DNA of 8,052 bases from Candidatus Thiodiazotropha taylori (GCA_019100305.1 JAHRHW010000198.1:1-8052), one strand, 5' to 3'; shown: positions 1-6,687, numbered from the stretch's first letter. Numbers and translations: made by a program. Notes: a model not told the origin generated them from the letters alone.

Positions 1-2
1 GA

Positions 3-239
3 AAGCACAGTACAACGGCGGTGAAAATCGATGGTTCAAACATTGTCATCACCGCAGAACCGATCAAAGAGGGCGACATCAGTATCTCTATGTCACGCAT
101 CGAGGACCCGAAAAAAGGTCATACCGTGATCTTCATGGATCTGCAGTGCAAAAAGGATCCTACGCGGGAAATGGCCTGTGAAAAGACACCGGAAGTTTTG
201 CAGATAAAAGCAGGTTTCCGACAGGCACTGCTCCAGTAA
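3..239 (+). CDS. C-terminal part of an unrecognised protein (5' end outside window)
   Basis: The frame is open from the left edge to a TAA at 237-239, giving 78 visible residues. A GTG at 21 could be read as a start, but no Shine-Dalgarno sequence precedes it and the frame continues upstream, so this is most likely the tail of a longer gene. The visible part is hydrophilic, with alternating beta-like stretches (SNIVITAEP, HTVIFMDLQC). Two cysteines sit ten residues apart in CKKDPTREMAC, which might form a disulfide if the protein is exported. There is no membrane segment in the visible part. I do not recognise the family and assign no function. The gene converges on slmA across a 71-bp gap. 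Reality of the coding frame: fairly likely. Function: unknown. Confidence 0.55.
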   Translation, partial: KHSTTAVKIDGSNIVITAEPIKEGDISISMSRIEDPKKGHTVIFMDLQCKKDPTREMACEKTPEVLQIKAGFRQALLQ

Positions 240-258
240 CCCGGCCGTGCTATCCGCT

Positions 259-291
259 TAGGGCCTGTTAACACTAATCCAATCGGCCCTA
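259..291. repeat. Second copy of the 23-bp element end, inside a short palindrome
   Basis: Positions 261-283 are identical over 23 bp to the left end of the inverted-repeat element at 1869-1891 (both begin GGGCCTGTTAACACTAATCC). Here the sequence is closed after one base by GGCCC, so that TAGGGCC (259-265) and GGCCCTA (285-291) form a perfect 7-bp inverted repeat around a 19-nt centre, flanked by TA on both sides. It may be a solo end or a collapsed copy of the element. It lies between the converging ends of the left-edge gene and slmA. It has no T-tract on either strand, so it is not a convincing intrinsic terminator. Confidence 0.7.
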
Positions 292-310
292 GACCGACAG
301 TAGCCTCATA

Positions 311-922
311 TCAACGGTCGGATGCACCATCCGGAAACAGGGTCGAGGCAAGCAGCGGCCACTGGGTCTGCCAATGCTGTAGCGGCGAGTTTTTGAATCG
401 ACTGCGCAGATACTGATGCATCAAACCCTCGGCCAAGCTGGTCATCATATTCGCAGAGATGGCACTGTCCAGAGCGTATGGCCGGCCTTCACTGCGCAGC
501 TCACCCTCTCTCAACACCTGTTTGAGCTGGGTTTCAAGCCGTTCGAAAAACTGTCCTACCCGGGACAACAGTCGCTCTGTCTCACCAACCAGCGCATCAC
601 CCAGCAAGACCCGGGTTATACCTGGATTGCGCTCAGAGAAGAGCAGCAGCAGATAGAGTATCTGAGCACACCGGGTCTCGGCATCGGCATGCTCTTTTAG
701 GATCTGATTGATCCGCAAAAAAACACTCTCTTCGGCAAAATCGATCAGCCCCTCGAACATTTTTGCCTTACTGGCAAAGTGGCGATAAAGCGCAGCTTCG
801 GATACGCCAACCGCCCGACCGAGCGAAGCGGTTGTAATCCGATCACCAGGGTTCTGTTCAAGCTCCCGGGCCAGTGCTTCAAGAATCAACTGTCGGCGGG
901 GAACCTTGGTCTGTTTACTCAT
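311..922 (-). CDS. slmA: Nucleoid occlusion factor SlmA (TetR-like)
   Basis: SlmA binds specific chromosomal sites and blocks FtsZ ring assembly over the nucleoid. The protein is 203 residues, the usual family length. Residues about 29-60 form the TetR-type helix-turn-helix (ITTASLGRAVGVSEAALYRHF), and the GVSEAALYRHF string matches E. coli SlmA as I recall it. Further SlmA-like stretches are SERNPGITRVLLGDAL (96-111) and FERLETQLKQVLREG (126-140), which set it apart from generic TetR repressors. The ATG overlaps the argB stop by one base (TGATG). No Shine-Dalgarno of its own is evident, so it is probably translated by reinitiation after argB. In E. coli slmA sits beside dut and pyrE; here it follows argB. 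Identification as SlmA is strong; DNA-site specificity is inferred from the family. Confidence 0.93.
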   Translation of the reverse strand: MSKQTKVPRRQLILEALARELEQNPGDRITTASLGRAVGVSEAALYRHFASKAKMFEGLIDFAEESVFLRINQILKEHADAETRCAQILYLLLLFSERNPGITRVLLGDALVGETERLLSRVGQFFERLETQLKQVLREGELRSEGRPYALDSAISANMMTSLAEGLMHQYLRSRFKNSPLQHWQTQWPLLASTLFPDGASDR

Positions 923-1818
923 CAGCGGCGCCGAATCAGTGTTCCCACGCCTTCATCCGTGAAAAGCTCAAGCAGTACCGCATGCGGAACGCGGCCATCA
1001 ATGATATGTGAGGTCGAAACACCCGCCTTGACCGCTTCCAGGGCGGTTGTGATCTTCGGCAGCATCCCTCCATGAATGGTACCATCCTCGATCAGCTCAC
1101 CCACCCGTTCAGCAGACAGACCGGTCAGCAACCCCCCATCCTTATCGAGCAGACCCTGCGTATTGGTCAAAAGAATCAACTTCTCAGCCTGCATGACCTC
1201 AGCCACTTTTCCGGCCACCAGATCCGCATTGATATTGTAGGAGTGACCATCCTTGCCAATGCCAATCGGAGCTATAACTGGAATAAAGTCACCTTGCACC
1301 AGCATGTTCACCACACTGACGTCGATACTCTCAACCTCACCGACGTGGCCGATGTCGATAATTTCCGGAACATCCAGCTCAGGGCCTGCGCGGCTGATCA
1401 CCATCTTTTTCGCATGTATCAGGTCGCCATCCTTGCCGGTCAATCCGACAGCCGAGCCTCCGGCTCTGTTGATCAGACTGACAATATCCTTGTTCACCAA
1501 GCCACCCAGCACCATCTCCACCACATCCATGGTCTCACTGTCAGTGACCCGCATACCCTCAATAAACTGCGAATCCTTACCCAATCGCTGCAGCAGGTTA
1601 CCGATCTGAGGCCCACCACCATGGACCACCACTGGATTGACACCCACCAGTTTCAGCAACACGACATCCATCGCGAAACTGTTTTTCAACGCCTCATCAA
1701 CCATGGCGTTTCCACCATATTTGATGACCAGGGTTTTACCGCTGAAACGCTGGATGTAGGGCAGGGCTGAGGTTAATACATGGGCGACATTTTGCGCCTG
1801 ATCGGTTGATAGACTCAT
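922..1818 (-). CDS. argB: Acetylglutamate kinase ArgB (arginine-sensitive type)
   Basis: ArgB phosphorylates N-acetyl-L-glutamate with ATP, the second step of arginine synthesis, in the cytoplasm. The 298 residues show the amino acid kinase fold: KYGGNAM with the phosphate-binding lysine K33, the HGGGPQ loop (66-71), substrate arginine R90, GLTGKDG (125-131), NINADLVAG (195-203) and the MLPK motif (252-255). The N-terminal helix before the kinase core (residues 1-27, SLSTDQAQNVAHVLTSALPYIQRF) is the extension found in hexameric, arginine-inhibited enzymes such as that of Pseudomonas; short enterobacterial ArgB lacks it. Feedback inhibition by arginine is therefore inferred. The start codon has only a weak upstream match (TTAAG directly before ATG). 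It overlaps slmA by one base and is separated from algC by a 160-bp gap holding an inverted-repeat element. Confidence 0.96.
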   Translation of the reverse strand: MSLSTDQAQNVAHVLTSALPYIQRFSGKTLVIKYGGNAMVDEALKNSFAMDVVLLKLVGVNPVVVHGGGPQIGNLLQRLGKDSQFIEGMRVTDSETMDVVEMVLGGLVNKDIVSLINRAGGSAVGLTGKDGDLIHAKKMVISRAGPELDVPEIIDIGHVGEVESIDVSVVNMLVQGDFIPVIAPIGIGKDGHSYNINADLVAGKVAEVMQAEKLILLTNTQGLLDKDGGLLTGLSAERVGELIEDGTIHGGMLPKITTALEAVKAGVSTSHIIDGRVPHAVLLELFTDEGVGTLIRRR

Positions 1819-1850
1819 CTTAAGGTGACTACTTTCAGAGGGATCCTAAC

Positions 1851-1879
1851 AGTATGCCAAATAATCCAGGGCCTGTTAA
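1851..1879 (-). promoter_or_regulatory. Candidate sigma70 promoter for argB-slmA, -35 inside the repeat element
   Basis: Read on the minus strand, TTAACA (complement of 1874-1879, one mismatch to TTGACA) is followed after exactly 17 bp by CATACT (complement of 1851-1856, four of six matches to TATAAT). A transcript would start near 1844 and give a leader of about 26 nt before the argB ATG. The -35 box lies within the terminal repeat of the MITE-like element and the -10 box lies outside it. The call rests on sequence match and position only. Confidence 0.45.
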
Positions 1880-1961
1880 CACTAATCCAATACGCTCAGC
1901 CGGGACTGGTTTTCACCCAGCAAGGCACAACAGGGCGTAATGGATTAGTGTTTAAAGGCCC
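1869..1961. mobile_element. 93-bp MITE-like element with 27-bp terminal inverted repeats
   Basis: The left arm 1869-1895 (GGGCCTGTTAACACTAATCC then AATACGC) and the right arm 1935-1961 are inverted repeats matching at 24 of 27 positions. They enclose a 39-bp centre with no open frame of meaningful length. The element fills most of the algC-argB gap, 17 bp after the algC stop and 50 bp before the argB ATG. No clear target-site duplication is visible: the flanks read CCA and TTG. A 23-bp exact copy of the left arm lies at 261-283. Two copies in 8 kb, long terminal repeats and no coding capacity suggest a non-autonomous element moved by an unseen transposase. A dispersed RNA-hairpin repeat is the alternative. 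I cannot name the family. Confidence 0.65.
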
Positions 1962-1978
1962 TTGCCTCTTACACATGA

Positions 1979-4492
1979 TTAGAACGGTAACTCAAGCTGG
2001 GGATCAACCTTGTTGACCAGTTCGCGGAAGACCCCCTTGACCTTATCCAGCTCCGCTTCCGACTCCGCTTCAAATCGGAACAGCAGTGCCGGCGAGGTGT
2101 TTGAGGCGCGCACCAATCCCCACCCCTGCTCAAATTCAGCCCTCAGACCATCAATCTTGACCATTCTGGCGTTGGGAATGTCCGGTAGCAGATCGATGGC
2201 TTCCATCACGGTCTCTGCATGCCCCTCTTCGAGACGCACAACATACTCTGGTGTTGAAAGACTCTCCGGCAGCTCTGCGAACACTTCAGCACTGGTCCGA
2301 TAATCGAGTGAAAGAATCTCCAGCAATCTGGCCCCGGTATAGATGCCGTCGTCAAAACCGAACCAGCGTTCGGAGAAGATAATATGGCCACTGTACTCAC
2401 CGGCCAGCAGTGCATGGGTCTCCTTCATCTTCTGCTTGAGCATGGAGTGACCGCTCTTCCACATCAACGGCCGACCACCATTGGAGAGCACGACATTCGC
2501 CAGGTGTCTTGTGCATTTTACATCGTAGATGATGTCACCACCGGGCTCCCGGGTCAGCACATCGACTGCCAGATACATCAGCAGCCGGTCTGGCCAGATG
2601 ATCTTTCCGGAAGAGTCCACCAGTCCGATACGGTCACCATCGCCATCAAACGCAATGCCCAAAGCGGCCTGGTGATCGACCACGGCCCTCTGCAGATCGA
2701 CCATGTTGCTTGGGTCACCCGGATCCGGATGATGATTGGGAAAGTCACCATCCACTTCGCAATAGAGTTCCACCACTTCACAACCGAGCTGACGATAGAG
2801 TTCCGGCGCAACCACCGAAGCAGCGCCATTCCCACAGTCAACAACTACCTTCAGGCTCTGCCCCATACGCACATCAGAGACCACCCGTTCGATGTAATCT
2901 TCGATGATATCCCGGGAGTCGAAACTGCCCTCACCCACCAGCAGCTGATCCGCATCGATGCGACGGCGAAGCCCCTGGATAGCCTCGGAAGATGGACTCT
3001 CCCCGGTGATGATCATTTTCAGCCCATTGTATTGAGAGGGGTTATGGCTTCCGGTAATCATGGCACCACACTCCGCGTCCAGTTCATGAACCGCATAGTG
3101 CAGCAAGGGAGTCGGCACCAGTCCCAGATCGATAACATCCCGACCGCTACTCTGCAGCCCCTGAATCAGGGCACTCTGCAGTCTTTCACTGGAACTACGG
3201 GCATCACGTCCCACCACTACGGCATTATGACCCCTTTCAAACACCTCACTGCCAAACCCCTGGCCCAACAGGGCAACCACATCTTCCGAGAATGTCTCTC
3301 CAACCACACCACGGATATCGTAGGCACGGAAGATCGTTGCGGAGATATCGACTTTGGGTGCCAGTGCTGTCGCTTCCTGTGCCGTCTCTAGAGTCGGCAA
3401 ACCCTCCTCGACAGAGATTCCCATTTCCGCTTGACCTGTGGGGGCTGGTGTTCGGCTAGCCCCTTTGCCGGCCTGATTGCTTCGATACTCCCGGATCTGA
3501 TGTTCCATCACATCTAAGGTAGGTTGCAGATCGCTCAACAGTGCAGACTGGGATTTTGGCGGGCGACCAACCACCAAGGCTTCAACCAAGGAGAGGATGC
3601 TGGCCTGATCCATCTTCAAGGCTTTGGTCATTCGCCCTGAGAGCATCATCAGGAAAACTGCTGCCAGCAGGAACAGAATTGCTGCCGGTGCAGCCTGCAT
3701 GCCTAACGCAACTGGATCCAATACCCTACCGACTGAACCCCAGTAGGCAATCTGCCAGATGCTGCCAGAGATCGATATCACCCCGTCAGGCTGCGATTTT
3801 GATGTGGGAGTGCCCCCTTTGGCAGCGAGCATCAATGGCGGTTTGCCCGGAATCACCTGTTGCCATTCGATGCGGCCACTCAAGCTGGCCAGCGAATCCA
3901 ACAAACTCTGAAACTCCTGAGTGGGATAGGCCACGTGCAGGACACCTTTGACCTCTCCAAACTGGTCCCGGACAGAGGAGGCGACGGCAATATGTTGATG
4001 CGGGGTGCCGAACTGATGCACTTCCGCGGCAATGCTCTGGGAGCTCTCTTCGGCTTGTCTGAGTAACAGCAGGGAAGCGTATCCCATGTTCGGCTTTGAA
4101 CTTGTATCCGGTTCACTGAACCCCAATGGCAGCAAGCGAACCAAAAGCGCTTCAGGCACCAGTTTCGCCAGTCGTTGCTGTTCCTGGCTCAGATACTGTG
4201 GATCGTCCATGTCGAGCGCGGCCGCCGTCATCTCCTGATTGGCCAGTCCGTGGATCATAGCCGTACGCTGTTGGATGTTTGCGCTGAGCCCTCTTGCAAG
4301 AACTTCAGCGATGGTTTGAACCTGATGCCGCTGTTTTATCTGATTCGCACTATCCGTCAGATAGAAGTTTGCCGCCCAACTGGCCGCAACAAGAACCAAG
4401 ATCCCTAACACGCCTAGCGTCCAATAACCTTTTATTGAACGTCCACTTCCTTGTTTAGCCATCTGCTCCCCGTTGTTTTTAGAAAAAGCCAT
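1979..4492 (-). CDS. algC: Membrane-anchored phosphomannomutase/phosphoglucomutase (AlgC-like, long form)
   Basis: The enzyme interconverts mannose or glucose 1- and 6-phosphates, feeding nucleotide sugars for exopolysaccharide and LPS. Of 837 residues, the last 463 are the catalytic alpha-D-phosphohexomutase. Phosphoserine S482 lies in TGSHNP, the Mg loop DGDGDR is 616-621, the sugar loop GEYSGH is 698-703 and the phosphate loop RASNTS is 795-800. Subtracting 374 gives the positions I recall for Pseudomonas AlgC (S108, R247, E325, R421, also Y17, K118, H308, H329), so all key residues are present. The N-terminal half has membrane helices at about 22-42 and 264-285 around a 220-residue, probably periplasmic domain, then a linker (286-380) rich in Q, S and P. 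Two starts are possible: M1, with AGGG 6 nt upstream, and M11 (at 4462), with GGGGAG 3 nt upstream. It lies 36 bp after coaBC. The role of the membrane half is unknown. Confidence 0.92.
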   Translation of the reverse strand: MAFSKNNGEQMAKQGSGRSIKGYWTLGVLGILVLVAASWAANFYLTDSANQIKQRHQVQTIAEVLARGLSANIQQRTAMIHGLANQEMTAAALDMDDPQYLSQEQQRLAKLVPEALLVRLLPLGFSEPDTSSKPNMGYASLLLLRQAEESSQSIAAEVHQFGTPHQHIAVASSVRDQFGEVKGVLHVAYPTQEFQSLLDSLASLSGRIEWQQVIPGKPPLMLAAKGGTPTSKSQPDGVISISGSIWQIAYWGSVGRVLDPVALGMQAAPAAILFLLAAVFLMMLSGRMTKALKMDQASILSLVEALVVGRPPKSQSALLSDLQPTLDVMEHQIREYRSNQAGKGASRTPAPTGQAEMGISVEEGLPTLETAQEATALAPKVDISATIFRAYDIRGVVGETFSEDVVALLGQGFGSEVFERGHNAVVVGRDARSSSERLQSALIQGLQSSGRDVIDLGLVPTPLLHYAVHELDAECGAMITGSHNPSQYNGLKMIITGESPSSEAIQGLRRRIDADQLLVGEGSFDSRDIIEDYIERVVSDVRMGQSLKVVVDCGNGAASVVAPELYRQLGCEVVELYCEVDGDFPNHHPDPGDPSNMVDLQRAVVDHQAALGIAFDGDGDRIGLVDSSGKIIWPDRLLMYLAVDVLTREPGGDIIYDVKCTRHLANVVLSNGGRPLMWKSGHSMLKQKMKETHALLAGEYSGHIIFSERWFGFDDGIYTGARLLEILSLDYRTSAEVFAELPESLSTPEYVVRLEEGHAETVMEAIDLLPDIPNARMVKIDGLRAEFEQGWGLVRASNTSPALLFRFEAESEAELDKVKGVFRELVNKVDPQLELPF

Positions 4493-4500
4493 ATTAAACC

Positions 4501-4515
4501 CTGAATTTTATTCAG
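4501..4515 (-). promoter_or_regulatory. Perfect small hairpin at the algC ribosome binding site
   Basis: CTGAAT-TTT-ATTCAG is a perfect 6-bp stem with a 3-nt centre in the 36-bp gap between the coaBC stop and the algC ATG. In the mRNA the 3' arm runs directly into AGGG, the likely Shine-Dalgarno sequence of algC, so the folded stem would partly cover it. The same bases resemble an ArgR operator half-pair (TGAAT...ATTCA), but with a 3-nt centre where the consensus has four. Either role is inference; no T-tract follows, so it is not a terminator. Confidence 0.4.
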
Positions 4516-4528
4516 TTCTCACCAGCTC

Positions 4529-5731
4529 TTACCGACTGGCATGATATTGTTCTGAAATCCGCTCTACGAGTTGCCTTGCCAGCTGATGTTTGGACATCAT
4601 GGGCAGAACTTCCCGTCCCCCATGCCATAACAGCAACAGAGCATTCTGATCCGACTCAAAGCCACCCTCCTTTGCGGCAACCTGGTTGGCTGCGATCAGA
4701 TCCAATCCTTTGGCTTGGCGCTTCGCTTCGGCGTAGGCTTCCACATTTTCTGTCTCAGCTGCAAAACCGACACAGAACGGGGCACCTTCGAGACTGGCCA
4801 CCTCTGCGAGTATATCCGGATTCTTCACGAGTTCCAGTGTGACCGATTCCCTATCTTTCTTTATCTTTGCATCCGCCGCCTGGCGAGGTCGATAATCTGC
4901 CACTGCAGCAACCCCGATAAAGATATCCGCATGTGCAACTCGATTGATGACCTCCCGACGCATCTCCTCGGCCTGTTCCACATCGATGCGTGTAATACCC
5001 ATCGGTGGCGACACCGTTACCGGGCCACTGACCAGGGTTACCTCGGCCCCCTGCTCACTCAGCGCCTCAGCCAATGCATAGCCCATCTTGCCTGAGCTGC
5101 GGTTACCAATAAACCGAACCGGATCAATCGGTTCCCGGGTGGATCCAGCGGTCATCAATACCCGTACACCGGATAGAGATCCTTGGCTGAAATAGTACTG
5201 AACCTGTTGTAACAACAACTCAGGCTCGACCATTCTGCCTGGACCGTTCTCACCACAGGCCTGATCCCCTTCAGCCGGTCCCCAGTAGACAACGCCTCTG
5301 GCAAGCAGCTTCTCTAGATTCTCCTGAGTCGCCCCATTCAGCCACATCCGATGGTTCATCGCGGGTGCGATCGATAGGGGTGCGGTCGTCGCAAGACAGA
5401 GGGTTGTGAGTAGATCATCGGCCTGCCCGGAGGCCAGCTTAGCCATGAAATTGGCCGTAGCAGGTGCCACCAGCACCAAATCCGCCCAGCGTGCCAGACT
5501 GATATGATCCATGGCAGATTCCTGTTCAGGATCCAACAGTTCAGTATGGACCGGATGACCGGACAGGGCCTGAAAAGTCAGCGGTGTGACAAAACTCCGG
5601 GCCGCGGCGGTCATTACCACACGTACCTCGGCACCCTCTTTCAGTAGTCCGCGCAGCAGTACAGCACTTTTATAGGCTGCTATGCCTCCGGTCACCCCGA
5701 GGAGGATTTTTTTATTCTTCAGACGGCTCAT
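4529..5731 (-). CDS. coaBC: Bifunctional phosphopantothenoylcysteine decarboxylase/synthetase CoaBC
   Basis: CoaBC makes 4'-phosphopantothenoylcysteine from 4'-phosphopantothenate (CoaB) and decarboxylates it to 4'-phosphopantetheine (CoaC, FMN-dependent), two steps of coenzyme A synthesis. Its 400 residues match the usual length. The CoaC half (about 1-187) shows GVTGGIAAYK (12-21), catalytic H76 in DHISLARWADLVLVAPATAN, PAMNHRMW (123-130) and the flexible-flap cysteine C159 in ACGENGPGRM. The CoaB half (about 188-400) shows TAGSTREPIDPVRFIGN ending in N210, the SSGKMG loop (212-217) and KIKK (289-292). All correspond to essential residues known in E. coli. An in-frame stop two codons upstream fixes ATG 5731 as the first possible start; TAAGGG directly abuts it, closer than a normal Shine-Dalgarno. 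It heads the minus-strand block and diverges from radC. In E. coli and Pseudomonas dut follows; here algC does. Confidence 0.97.
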   Translation of the reverse strand: MSRLKNKKILLGVTGGIAAYKSAVLLRGLLKEGAEVRVVMTAAARSFVTPLTFQALSGHPVHTELLDPEQESAMDHISLARWADLVLVAPATANFMAKLASGQADDLLTTLCLATTAPLSIAPAMNHRMWLNGATQENLEKLLARGVVYWGPAEGDQACGENGPGRMVEPELLLQQVQYYFSQGSLSGVRVLMTAGSTREPIDPVRFIGNRSSGKMGYALAEALSEQGAEVTLVSGPVTVSPPMGITRIDVEQAEEMRREVINRVAHADIFIGVAAVADYRPRQAADAKIKKDRESVTLELVKNPDILAEVASLEGAPFCVGFAAETENVEAYAEAKRQAKGLDLIAANQVAAKEGGFESDQNALLLLWHGGREVLPMMSKHQLARQLVERISEQYHASR

Positions 5732-5888
5732 CCCTTAAGTCCAGACCACTTACTCATTCGGACAAGGTTACCCGATGCACCTGAAAATGTTAATAAATCT
5801 GTGTTATATAAGAAAATAACGATGCACCTGCCCCATAAAACCGGCTATTATCCCAACTCAACTTCGAGACACAGACACGGAGGTCTGC
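5732..5888. promoter_or_regulatory. AT-rich divergent intergenic region of coaBC and radC with an 11-bp direct repeat
   Basis: This 157-bp spacer must hold the promoters for coaBC (leftward) and radC (rightward). Its centre (about 5784-5819) is strongly AT-rich, with TTATATAAG near 5804. CGATGCACCTG occurs twice as an exact direct repeat at 5773-5783 and 5820-5830, 47 bp apart and flanking the AT-rich core. A TATTAT at 5846-5851 could be a -10 box for radC, but no good -35 lies upstream. I could not fix a promoter on either strand with confidence. Confidence 0.5.
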
Positions 5889-6563
5889 ATGCCCATCACC
5901 GACTGGCCCTGCGATGATCGCCCACGGGAAAAACTGCTGAACGGGGGTGCTGCAAGCCTGTCCGATGCAGAACTGCTGGCGATCTTTCTGCGCACCGGAA
6001 TCAAAGGCTTCACCGCCGTGGATCTCGCCCGCAACCTGCTTGGTGAGTTTGGTGGCCTTGGGGGGCTGCTGCGTGCCGAACAAAGCCGCTTCTGCCGGTC
6101 GAAAGGGATGGGGTTGGCCAAGTTCGTCCAACTTCAGGCCTCGCTTGAGATCTCAAGGCGCTATCTTCATGAGCAACTGCAGCAGAACGACAGTCTCAGC
6201 AGCCCACAACAGACACGCCACTATCTCCACAGCAAACTCCGTCACTACAATTATGAGGTCTTTGCCTGCCTTTTTCTGGATAACCGCCACCGGGTCATCT
6301 GCTATGAAGAGCTGTTTCGCGGTACGATCGATGGTGCCAGCGTACATCCGCGTGAGGTGGTCAAACGGGCATTGCAGCACAATGCAGCAGCACTGATTTT
6401 CGCCCACAACCACCCATCCGGCGTAGCCGAACCCAGTCAGGCCGACAGGGCCATTACCGTTCAGCTGAAGAGCGCCCTGGCACTGGTGGATATCAGGGTA
6501 CTGGACCACTTCATTATCGGCGAAGGAGTACCCACCTCACTGGCTGAACGGGGGATGATCTGA
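5889..6563 (+). CDS. radC: RadC family JAB/MPN-domain protein
   Basis: RadC proteins (UPF0758) are widespread and carry a metalloprotease-like JAMM domain. The old name came from a supposed DNA-repair role that was later put in doubt, so the function is unsettled. The 224 residues match the normal length. The N-terminal part (about 10-90) holds a helix-hairpin-helix-like region with PREKLLNGGAASLSDAELLAIFLRTG at its start. The C-terminal MPN domain (about 102-224) carries the full metal motif H173-x-H175-x7-S183-x2-D186, in AHNHPSGVAEPSQAD, and ends in HFIIGEG. The ATG is set by a strong GGAGGT at 5879-5884, four bases upstream. The order coaBC-radC-rpmB-rpmG is the same as in E. coli. The coding sequence is intact. 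Confidence 0.95.
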   Translation: MPITDWPCDDRPREKLLNGGAASLSDAELLAIFLRTGIKGFTAVDLARNLLGEFGGLGGLLRAEQSRFCRSKGMGLAKFVQLQASLEISRRYLHEQLQQNDSLSSPQQTRHYLHSKLRHYNYEVFACLFLDNRHRVICYEELFRGTIDGASVHPREVVKRALQHNAAALIFAHNHPSGVAEPSQADRAITVQLKSALALVDIRVLDHFIIGEGVPTSLAERGMI

Positions 6564-6658
6564 TTCATCCGTTATGCTTGATACCTGCCGCCCCACCCCG
6601 CTCCTGAGCTGAGGCAGCCGGATTCGCCCAACCCAGATCGGAAATTCATGGAATTCCC

Positions 6659-6687
6659 TTGCTTCAAAGCCGGCACTCTGATATAAA
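6659..6687 (+). promoter_or_regulatory. Sigma70-type promoter of rpmB-rpmG
   Basis: TTGCTT (6659-6664) and TATAAA (6682-6687) are spaced by exactly 17 bp in the 171-bp radC-rpmB gap. Directly after the -10 comes TACGCGCC, a G+C-rich discriminator of the type found at ribosomal promoters under stringent (ppGpp/DksA) control. A transcript would start near 6694 and give a leader of about 40 nt before rpmB. The rest of the gap (6564-6658) shows nothing I can name. Confidence 0.7.

Noticed and set aside
285..298. Small stem TCGG...CCGA between the left-edge gene and slmA as a shared terminator
   Set aside because: The stem is only 4 bp and there is no T-tract on either strand.
1072..1770. A 232-codon open frame on the plus strand, antisense to argB
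   Set aside because: It is fully covered by argB, and its product is His- and Gln-rich with no domain, so it is a shadow frame.
1869..1961. The inverted repeat read as an intrinsic terminator for algC
   Set aside because: The long arms could fold, but the sequence after the stem on the minus strand (CTGGATTATTTGG) has no run of Ts, and the repeat of its end at 261-283 fits a dispersed element better.
2384..3391. A 335-codon open frame on the plus strand, antisense to algC
   Set aside because: It lies wholly inside the catalytic region of algC, whose motifs are unmistakable on the other strand. Its translation is rich in His, Thr and Gln without any recognisable domain, as expected from the complement of a coding frame.
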